Source of the DNA: VAZQ01 sp045811525
GTDB lineage: Bacteria > Pseudomonadota > Alphaproteobacteria > Rhizobiales > Xanthobacteraceae
Assembly (NCBI GenBank): GCA_045811525.1
Contig: JBJMTV010000049.1
Coordinates: forward strand, 1-64,000
DNA: 64,000 bases
Direction: 5' to 3'
Position numbers and translations under genes: made by a program. Shown here in pieces: positions 17,535-24,306 of this stretch. Within the stretch, counting starts at the first letter, position 1; the number at the start of each line of letters is the position of its first letter. The notes below the pieces were generated by a model, which saw only the letters and a list, made by a program, of their open reading frames with translations, ran no database searches and had not been told where the DNA came from.

Positions 17535-18533
17535 ATGATGAACGTGAAACTTCTCCGCCGACAATTTTTGCATCTGGCAGCAGGCGCTGCCGCGCTCCCG
17601 CCCGTATCAGGGATCGCAATGGCGCAAGCCTATCCGTCGCGGCCGATCCGGCTCGTGGTTCCGTTCCCACCGGGAGGCGCATTCGATGCCGTCGCTCGCC
17701 CGTTGGTGGATAATATCAAGCCTCTGCTCGGCACGGTCGTGATTGAAAATATTGGAGGTGGCGGCTCTTCGCTCGGTGCCGCAGCCGTCGCACGCGCCCG
17801 GCCTGACGGCTACACGATCCTACTCGGGGGGACCCAGACGCACGTCAACGAAGCGCTCCTCAAAACAAAGCCGCTCTACGATCCGATCAAAGACTTGGAT
17901 CCGATTGCGGGCGTGGCCGCCAATGTCCTCTGCATCGCCGTGCATCCTGCAGTGCCGGCTCAGACCCTTAAGGAGTTCATCGCGTACGCGAAAGCTAATC
18001 TCGGCAAGTTGTCCTACGGGCATTCCGGTGCCGGCTCGATCCAACATCTGACTGGCGAGCTGTTCAAGTCGCTCGCCGGACTATCTGACATCGTGCACGT
18101 GCCATATCGTGGCACTGGCCCAGTCATCGCGGACCTCGTGAGCGGACAAGTTCCGATGGGTGTGCCAGGCGTGACGGGGCAGGTGATCGAATTTCATCGG
18201 GCCGGCAAGATGCGGGTACTTGCCGTGACGGGTGCCACGCGTCTCGCCGCTGCGCCTGAGCTTCCGACCACGGCCGAATCGGGCTTTCCCGGCATGACCG
18301 TGACAGGATCTATTGGGCTGGCCGCACCGGCCGGCACGCCGGCTGGGATTATCGAACAGATTGCGCAGGCATCGCGCACGGTAGTCGCCGAACCGCCCTT
18401 TAGGCAGATATTGCTCGACGCGGGTATCGAACCCACTCTCGACTCAAACCCCGAAAGATTCCGGCGGTCACTCGCAGCGGATGTTGCTCTCTGGACACCT
18501 GTTGTCAAAGCGCTCGGGTTGAAGATCGACTGA
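17535..18533 (+). CDS. Bug-family (TctC) tricarboxylate-type solute-binding protein
   Basis: Periplasmic binding protein of the tripartite tricarboxylate transporter type, which captures small carboxylates. The 332-residue product has a signal peptide (LLRRQFLHLAAGAAALPP, cleaved near AMAQA). It shows the Bug signatures YPSRPIRLVVPFPPGGAFDA, ARARPDGYTILLG, the HVPYRGTGPVIADLVSGQV segment, and a C-terminal LAAPAGTPAGI. The start at 17535 is chosen because GGAGGG lies 7 bases upstream. No TctA/TctB membrane genes are nearby, as is common for the many orphan Bug proteins in these bacteria. Confidence 0.88.
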   Translation: MMNVKLLRRQFLHLAAGAAALPPVSGIAMAQAYPSRPIRLVVPFPPGGAFDAVARPLVDNIKPLLGTVVIENIGGGGSSLGAAAVARARPDGYTILLGGTQTHVNEALLKTKPLYDPIKDLDPIAGVAANVLCIAVHPAVPAQTLKEFIAYAKANLGKLSYGHSGAGSIQHLTGELFKSLAGLSDIVHVPYRGTGPVIADLVSGQVPMGVPGVTGQVIEFHRAGKMRVLAVTGATRLAAAPELPTTAESGFPGMTVTGSIGLAAPAGTPAGIIEQIAQASRTVVAEPPFRQILLDAGIEPTLDSNPERFRRSLAADVALWTPVVKALGLKID

Positions 18534-18714
18534 TGACGTGAGGGCGCAATTATTTTCTCGGGAAAGGAGTGTTCTCTCCTCGCGTGCAGGCCGGCGCTAA
18601 TGCTTACTCTTGATCCGATCAAATGGCCGGGCGACCGCTAGGCGTTCCGGAAGGAATACCCCGACTAAATCTCCTAGTCGGCCACAAGATGTACTTCATC
18701 GGTGAGGGCTCGCT

Positions 18715-19217
18715 ATGATCGGTCACGTGCCAACAGTCGGGGTGATGCTGGGCCTGATGTGTTCCTTCGCCTTCGGCCAAGCGCGCGACGGGGCCTACTT
18801 CTGTGTTGAAGAATTTAGTGGGGGTTGAAATACGATACCGTTGGGAAGAGGTGGGACAGCAAAAGATTTAATCCCGATCAGAAGTTCGTGGCGCGCCTAC
18901 GTCACTTGGGAAGTCAGACAAAGGGTACCAGCCCGTATGGGTATAATATTGATCAGTACACCATCGCTATAACCCGATCAGGGTCCAGCAGGACGGAGGA
19001 GTGTATCGAATATGAGTCGAAAGATTCCACGGCCCTGGTTTTCACCGACCGGGGTTTTGGAAACATTGGCGGCAGATGCAGAACCGGCATGTACGATTAT
19101 GCATTCAGCCTAAACACTTTCAGATTTCTCCGATTGTACGCTCATGGATATCTGGACGGGGACAGGGCCGGCGACACTCCTTCCTTAGGAGCCGGTACGT
19201 GCACGAGGATCGAGTGA
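18715..19217 (+). pseudogene. Secreted hypothetical protein, frameshifted
   Basis: The frame from ATG 18715 encodes a signal peptide-like start (VGVMLGLMCSFAFGQARDG) and YFCVEEFSGG, then stops at 18826-18828. The next frame, from about 18822, continues LKYDTVGKRWDSKRFNPDQK to a C-terminal DGDRAGDTPSLGAGTC and stops at 19217. The two parts join in a GGGGG run, so a one-base indel in a homopolymer is likely. The full protein would be about 165 residues with several cysteines. I recall similar secreted proteins in Bradyrhizobium-like genomes without known function. Confidence 0.6.
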
Positions 19218-19246
19218 CCAGCACGTGTCAAGCGTCGAATGGGCCG

Positions 19247-19576
19247 CTAGTCAGTACGCTTCCTGTCGCCAGCCGAAAGCTCGATTTCTTCCGGAGGATT
19301 AAGTAAGTGACACACTACCGTCTCCCCACCTCTCCCACGCATCTTGAACTTCGCCTTCGCCGCTTCGAATGACCCAGCAGCACCGCTTAAGGGCATGATG
19401 TCCGGCCGCACCGGCACGTTGTTGACGGCCCAGAACCACTCGTTGGCTGGTCTAGCCGCATAGGAGCGGTAGATGCGCCCGATCTCTTGCCCATCATCGA
19501 GCACTGCGTGTCAGCATAAAGGCCGCCGGTAAGCCTCGCCTTGGCCTTCCCATCGTATCTGGCGAAGCGCGAGCAT
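19247..19576 (-). pseudogene. Small ligase-linked module protein, copy D, broken
   Basis: From ATG 19576 the frame reads LRQIRWEGQGEAYRR and then hits a stop. The family continues in another frame with LDDGQEIGRIYRSYAARPAN and WFWAVNNVPVRPDIMPLSG. The C-terminus diverges from copies B and C. No ligase remnant is adjacent upstream. It is the most decayed of the three copies. Confidence 0.6.
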
Positions 19577-19803
19577 GACTAGCCGCGGCGCGTTTGGACA
19601 TTTGGACAGCACCCCTGATGAACCCGATCTTCACTGACTCAAGACCATTCGCGCATTGCTGCCCGACTTCTGTGGAGCGGGATTCACCCCCTCGGTAAAA
19701 GGACAAATACGGACACATCGCTAATTACGACGGTGCGGCAAATCTCCCCCCACCGAAGGGGTTAAGATCGGCAGGCGAGATAATTCCAACAAGCGAAGGG
19801 GTC

Positions 19804-21516
19804 TTACTCGGCATTGCTCGATGCGACTGCCCATGCCGTTCCAACATTACCTATAGCAGCCGTAGAGGCAACTGTCGCGCCGTTCATGAGCCATACTGCC
19901 GTATTGCCGGTGCTATCAAGCCAGAAAAGATCGCTCTTGCCGTCCCCGTTATAATCGCCGGTAAGAATAGGGGTCCAGCCATTTGCAACGGTAGCAATGG
20001 ATACGGCGGATGTCACCGACATTGACTCACTTAGGAACCATATTGCAACCGTCCCCGTGTTGCTATCACGCCAAAGGAGATCGGTATTGCCGTCTCCATT
20101 AAAATCACCAATGCCTTGCACTACCCAATTGCCGGCGACATTGCCGAGGATAACGGCTGACGCCAGCTGTCCATTGGCGACATTCCACATAGCTATGTCG
20201 CCTGTATTGTTGCGCCAAAATATATTGCCGTTGCCATCAGCCTGGATTACAGACCAGTTGCTTGGTACCTGTCCGAGTACAGTGCTCGATACGAGTTGGA
20301 GTCCATTCATGAACCAAATCGCAACCGTGCCGCTGTTTGTGTCTCGCCAGAGAATGTCAGCCATACTGTCCCCGTTATAGTCGCCGGCTCCTATGACCGT
20401 CCAGTTCGAAGGGACACTTCCGAGCAATGCAGTGGAAGTGGGGTGATTGCCCAACATCAACCACATAGCAACATCGCCATTGGTGTTACGCCAGAGAAAA
20501 TCAGAGAAGCCATCGCCATTGAAATCGCGCTGACTTACGAGCGACCAGTTCAAAATTCCTGCGGCAATCCCTCCAGTAGTTGGCTGAGTATTCACATCAA
20601 AGTTGGGCCAGTGCCAATCTGCCCAGTCGCTGGTACTAGGTTTTTGCCATATCACGTCAGACTTAGTATCACTATTAATGTTGTGGGTAGCTTGCGGATG
20701 TGGCTCCGAATAAATGCAGCGCGACCACTGAACCGACATATCCGATTCATTGGACGGTTTATTTGTAACTGCACAGGGGACTGCGACTCCGCCGACTGGA
20801 CTAACTCCCCTGATTCCATTCCCTTTAATGCTCAGGTGAAGGGCTCGCCCGCCGTTTACAGTGGCGCCCTCGAATAGTATCGGGTCGAATTTAGGATATG
20901 GATATGGATTCCCGTTACTGTCGTTCGGAGCTTCAACAATCCATTCGGCCACGGCTACGTTGGGACTGAATTTTATCAGTCCCTTATTCCAGCGCCAGCC
21001 TTTGTCTACATTATGAACATCGATTTCCCACGTTGCGCAATTGGAATCAAAACAGCCGATTTCCATAGTGATTGTGTCGTTAGCTGATACGGGGCAAGAA
21101 GCCAAGGCTGCCGGCGTGCAGGGGTTCGGCTTACCATTATCTATGTCATCCTTGAGCATGATGTTGGTATTAGGATTAGAGGGCACCAATTCATACCATG
21201 CATAGTATTGCGGGTTGTTGGTTTCATCTACGGTTGATGTGGTCCCCGCTTGAATGAGTGGGGTACCAGTGGGCTTGCCGCCAATGCCGGCCCAGACTGC
21301 AACGGTTTGAAATCCAGAAGTCTGTCCGTAATTGTACCACGATACAGACGGGACCCGCCATTGGCTGCCTTGCACGTTGGTAATGGTCGATCCAGGCTGG
21401 ATCTCGAAGATAAAGCCTCCCCAATTAGGGCTCGGTGAAAAGGCGATTGCACGTGTTGAATGTCCTTGGGTAAGACAGAAGATGAGGGCTGTGATGCAGA
21501 TCCGGAAAGTTTGCAT
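19804..21516 (-). CDS. Secreted G1-type glutamic peptidase with C-terminal FG-GAP repeats
   Basis: After a signal peptide (residues 1-25), residues 30-200 match the eqolisin (peptidase G1) pattern: NWGGFIF, GSQWRVPSV, VAVWAGIGG, LIQAGT, YYAWYELVP and VAEWIVEAP. Family knowledge places the catalytic pair on a Gln and a Glu; Q89 in LIQAGT and E191 in AEWIVE are the candidates. From about residue 270 six FG-GAP repeats follow (DFNGDGFSDFLWRN type), with a shortened fourth repeat (DGNGNIFWRN) just as in the protein at 8196. The protein ends AVASSNAE. ATG 21516 is chosen because GGAGGAG precedes it, giving 570 residues. It is more AT-rich than its neighbours. G1 peptidases are best known from fungi and work at acid pH. 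Confidence 0.75.
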   Translation of the reverse strand: MQTFRICITALIFCLTQGHSTRAIAFSPSPNWGGFIFEIQPGSTITNVQGSQWRVPSVSWYNYGQTSGFQTVAVWAGIGGKPTGTPLIQAGTTSTVDETNNPQYYAWYELVPSNPNTNIMLKDDIDNGKPNPCTPAALASCPVSANDTITMEIGCFDSNCATWEIDVHNVDKGWRWNKGLIKFSPNVAVAEWIVEAPNDSNGNPYPYPKFDPILFEGATVNGGRALHLSIKGNGIRGVSPVGGVAVPCAVTNKPSNESDMSVQWSRCIYSEPHPQATHNINSDTKSDVIWQKPSTSDWADWHWPNFDVNTQPTTGGIAAGILNWSLVSQRDFNGDGFSDFLWRNTNGDVAMWLMLGNHPTSTALLGSVPSNWTVIGAGDYNGDSMADILWRDTNSGTVAIWFMNGLQLVSSTVLGQVPSNWSVIQADGNGNIFWRNNTGDIAMWNVANGQLASAVILGNVAGNWVVQGIGDFNGDGNTDLLWRDSNTGTVAIWFLSESMSVTSAVSIATVANGWTPILTGDYNGDGKSDLFWLDSTGNTAVWLMNGATVASTAAIGNVGTAWAVASSNAE

Positions 21517-21699
21517 TTCTCCTCCTTCGGACTCACCCGTCTGCGCCGGGAGAGGCCCACGTTTGAAGGTGAATATGAATCCGTCCGCCCGCCCGCCGCT
21601 GGGCATCCTCCGGCTGCCGTGAAGATCGAAGATCTCGGCACATCTCCCGGGCAGCTCGGCATTGATGCTATCGCTGGGGCATGGGCCTGACAAGCGGTA

Positions 21700-22086
21700 T
21701 TAAGGTACGTTTGCGGCGGTGCATAGGGTAAGAGCAAGACCGCCGAGGCGATCGACTACTGCCTCAAGCGCTGCGGGGCATTCACCCGCTTTCTCGATGA
21801 CGGCCGGTTGCGTCACCGTTCGATCGATATCATCCCGAGGAACGGTCGAGGGCCAAACGAAGCGGCCGCGCTCCAACCGCTTGGCAAACAGGCACATGCC
21901 CTGTCCGTCATGCCAGAGCACTTTTATTAACGAGCCACGGCGGCCACGAAAGACGAACAAATGCCCATTGTGCGGATTGCGCTTGAGCGTCTCCTGTACC
22001 AACAGCGCCAACCCATCAAAGCCCCTGCGCATGTCGGTGTGGCCGGTTGCCAGCCACACCCGCGTCCCAGCAGGCAGCGAGATCAT
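21700..22086 (-). pseudogene. IS66-family TnpB (Orf2), 3'-altered copy
   Basis: The first 80 residues are typical IS66 TnpB: VWLATGHTDMRRGFDGLALL, LFVFRGRRG, LIKVLWHDGQGMCLFAKRL and GRFVWPS. After FVWPS the sequence leaves the family and reads on into unrelated DNA to a stop at 21700, so the C-terminal part is lost. No TnpA or TnpC genes flank it. It is a relic of an IS66 insertion inside the element, related to the fragment at 1-131. Confidence 0.75.
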
Positions 22087-22360
22087 CGCCTGAAGGTTGC
22101 GAACCCCTCACCTCAAGACAGGACGCCCCATCGCGCTATTGGGAAACCGTCGCCGTAGCGACGTCTGGGTGCAGGCCCCCGGCATAGGCGGGATCCGCGC
22201 CCAAGGCAGCGAGCGTACCTACTGGTGCGGACCCGTTTCAGCCGTACCGCCCACCATCCTAGGGTCCGCGCGGGGGAATACATGTTACACACCAGAGCAG
22301 TATCGGGGCGTGCTCTATCGCGCTTGCCCGCGCCAGCTAATTTGTGCGTAGCGGTGTCGC

Positions 22361-23101
22361 ATGTCCAAGAGAAAAGCAGGCAGGAGGGGCGCCATCCCAC
22401 TTCGCGTGAGCCTGAGCAAGGCTCGTGGGCTGAGTGACCAAAAGGTCGAGGAGGGTCAGCGGTTTCTCGAGCTCGAACAGCTGATGACGGCGCTACGTCT
22501 CAGTGATGGCTCGGCGCGATTGATTCCAAGGCTCGCCCGTGAATTATATGAAACCAATCAAGAGGCCAGGGTGGCCGTTTTACAGAAACGAAAACAAAGG
22601 ATCCTCAGTCGGCATTCGCTCGAACGAGAGTTACGCAGCATCGAGAAGGGCGCAAACACGCTTGCCACTCGGCTCAAGCGCGCTCACACGAACGTTGTAC
22701 AGGCATGGTTGGTTGCGGCCGCCGGAGAAGGTGTTGAGCGTAGCGAGGCCATGCAGGAGTGGCTTCAGCTCAAGCGGCTGCTGGGAATTGCGGCGGACCG
22801 AGCTCGACAGATCCCCCCTCCATCTCGCCGAGAGGTCAAGACGCCGGCTGCTGAGCCAGGCAGACCACCTGACGTCGTCGGAGATGCAGTCGCGATAGCT
22901 GCTGCAAATGCTTACGAACTGCTGACCGGCCGTGTTGCTGTCCGCAGTTTTGAGCGCGATAAAAACAATCCGAAGCCGGTCGGCGCTTTTCACAATTTTA
23001 TGACAGCCGTATTCGATGTTCTGGAGATCGGCTCAAGCCCCGACGCCTGCAACATGCGTCTTCAGGCCCAGCTAAGCCCGGCTAAAGCTCTAAAAAAATA
23101 A
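22361..23101 (+). CDS. Hypothetical protein at the start of the element core (246 aa)
   Basis: The product is a basic, mostly helical protein with an N-terminal KRKAGRRGAIPLRVSLS stretch and long Lys/Arg/Glu-rich helices (residues about 60-110) that may be a coiled coil. A C-terminal AIAAANAYELLTG and FHNFMTAVFDVL segment follows. I do not recognise the family. It is the first plus-strand gene of the block that ends with the integrase, so a role in element regulation or maintenance is plausible but unproven. Confidence 0.6.
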   Translation: MSKRKAGRRGAIPLRVSLSKARGLSDQKVEEGQRFLELEQLMTALRLSDGSARLIPRLARELYETNQEARVAVLQKRKQRILSRHSLERELRSIEKGANTLATRLKRAHTNVVQAWLVAAAGEGVERSEAMQEWLQLKRLLGIAADRARQIPPPSRREVKTPAAEPGRPPDVVGDAVAIAAANAYELLTGRVAVRSFERDKNNPKPVGAFHNFMTAVFDVLEIGSSPDACNMRLQAQLSPAKALKK

Positions 23102-23172
23102 TATCCTTCATGTGCGCGTAGCGCTGGGCTGTGTCATTTGACGGAAATGTCACAACCGACACGGAGCCCACC

Positions 23173-23340
23173 ATGACCCAGCTGTGCACCTTATATTCCG
23201 AGGCCATCCATGTTCGACTGCGCGGCTCGTTGTTCAATCAGCTTGAGAACTGGCGCCGCTTACAGGCGTCGATCCCCTCCAGGTCAGAGGCAGTGCGCTC
23301 GTTGATCGAGCAGGCACTAGTTGGCGGCGTTCGTGGCTAA
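23173..23340 (+). CDS. Small ribbon-helix-helix-like protein
   Basis: The 55-residue product has a short strand (AIHVRL) followed by two helices with SRSEAVRSLIEQAL, the usual pattern of Arc/MetJ/CopG-type DNA-binding proteins. Such proteins act as dimeric repressors, often of their own operon. ATG 23173 with GGAG 6 bases upstream is chosen over the GTG at 23131. It precedes the hairpin region at 23465 and the compact gene chain from 23529 and could regulate it. Confidence 0.6.
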   Translation: MTQLCTLYSEAIHVRLRGSLFNQLENWRRLQASIPSRSEAVRSLIEQALVGGVRG

Positions 23341-23464
23341 GAAGTCTGGCCGGCGAACCCTGGTTCCTGCCGAGAACTTCCTCGCATGGGTCCGCGAGTT
23401 GCCGGACGCAGCTCACGGTCTCCAACCAACCGCGTAGATCATCAATAGCCGAGCTGGAAGCTGA

Positions 23465-23513
23465 CCTTCTCTAAACGAGAAGGCCGGCAACGGGTCGCCA
23501 CCCGCCACCGGCC
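23465..23513 (+). promoter_or_regulatory. Two consecutive hairpins in the leader of the element core genes
   Basis: The first hairpin is CCTTCTC/GAGAAGG (23465-23471 with 23477-23483) around TAAAC. The second is GGCCGG/CCGGCC (23482-23487 with 23508-23513), with an inner CGGGT/ACCCG stem (23491-23495 with 23500-23504) around CGCC. The two share two bases, so they could be alternative structures. AAAGGAAAG and the ATG of the 53-codon ORF at 23529 follow directly. There is no T-run, so simple termination is unlikely. Translational control or a DNA-level site is possible. Confidence 0.5.
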
Positions 23514-23528
23514 AAAGGAAAGATAACC

Positions 23529-23690
23529 ATGCCGAACATAATCGAAGCACGTTCATCGCGCAACACCTCGCCGGCTCAGCGTGAGCGTATCCATTACGTT
23601 GCAACGCTTGGCTTTCGCGCCCGGCGCCGTTGGTTGCGGCCGTTCACCGCTACCGTCTGGCGCAAGGGGCGCATGGGGCTGTCCCCATGA
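23529..23690 (+). CDS. Small basic protein (53 aa), coupled to next gene
   Basis: This frame starts at ATG 23529 with AAAGGAAAG upstream and encodes 53 residues rich in Arg (LGFRARRRWLRPF). Its TGA overlaps the ATG of the next gene as ATGA (23687-23690), the same junction type seen at the next two gene boundaries. This supports real translation or a leader role. No family is recognised. Confidence 0.45.
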   Translation: MPNIIEARSSRNTSPAQRERIHYVATLGFRARRRWLRPFTATVWRKGRMGLSP

Positions 23691-24010
23691 AGAACCGGTA
23701 TCCGCACGCACCAGGATACAAGGGCGGCGACTCGTCACAGCCAGCCGCAACTCTCATAAGGCGTCACGCGAAAACCGTGCGCGATGCCGTGCTTGCTGAG
23801 TTTATACTGTCCCATCCGCGCGCGCTCAGTGCTGACCAAATCGCTGGCAACATCGGCGAGTCTATCCTGACGACCAGGCCGCGCGTGTCTGAGCTAGTGG
23901 CACGCGGGCTCTTAGAACTAACCGAGCAACGACGCCTCAATGCTTCCGGTATGACAGCGAGTTGTTGGCGAGCATCTGCGAAGGCGCTGGCAGATGGAGG
24001 CCGCACATGA
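23687..24010 (+). CDS. Winged-helix-like DNA-binding protein
   Basis: The 107-residue protein opens with NRYPHAPGYKGGDSSQPAA and has a C-terminal winged helix-turn-helix pattern: LAEFILSHPRALSADQIAGN, then TTRPRVSELVARGLLELTEQ. I recall short proteins of this layout in phage-like regions of Hyphomicrobiales. It overlaps its neighbours by four bases on both sides (ATGA), so it belongs to a tightly coupled operon with the PC4-like protein and the primase-helicase. A regulatory or replication-initiation role is an inference. Confidence 0.65.
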   Translation: MKNRYPHAPGYKGGDSSQPAATLIRRHAKTVRDAVLAEFILSHPRALSADQIAGNIGESILTTRPRVSELVARGLLELTEQRRLNASGMTASCWRASAKALADGGRT

Positions 24011-24306
24011 GTGCCCCTGCGAAACATGGGAAGCCGAAACTTCCGCCTCCGCCGATCGTATTGGGCATTTTGGAACTTAACTCCCGCGATCGATTGCGCG
24101 TCGCAATCGACTACTACGGAGGGCGCCATGTGGTCGATGTCAGAAAATGGTTTCAACGCGCGCCGGGCGGCGATTTAGACGCTACACCCAAAGGGATTAC
24201 GTTACATATCGCTCGGCTACCTGCCTTAGCAGTGCTCGTCAACGAAGCGCTTGCGCGTGCTCGCTCTGAAGGAGTCCTGCCGATCGACCCGCAGGAGGGG
24301 CCATGA
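24007..24306 (+). CDS. PC4/p15-like transcriptional coactivator domain protein
   Basis: The 99-residue product contains the segment ELNSRDRLRVAIDYYGGRHV followed by DVRKWF, which matches the PC4 (p15) single-strand DNA-binding fold found in some bacterial and phage proteins. PC4-type proteins bind single-stranded DNA as dimers. Placed directly before a primase-helicase gene and overlapping it by four bases, it probably assists replication or transcription of the element. Assignment is by pattern recall. Confidence 0.6.
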   Translation: MSAPAKHGKPKLPPPPIVLGILELNSRDRLRVAIDYYGGRHVVDVRKWFQRAPGGDLDATPKGITLHIARLPALAVLVNEALARARSEGVLPIDPQEGP

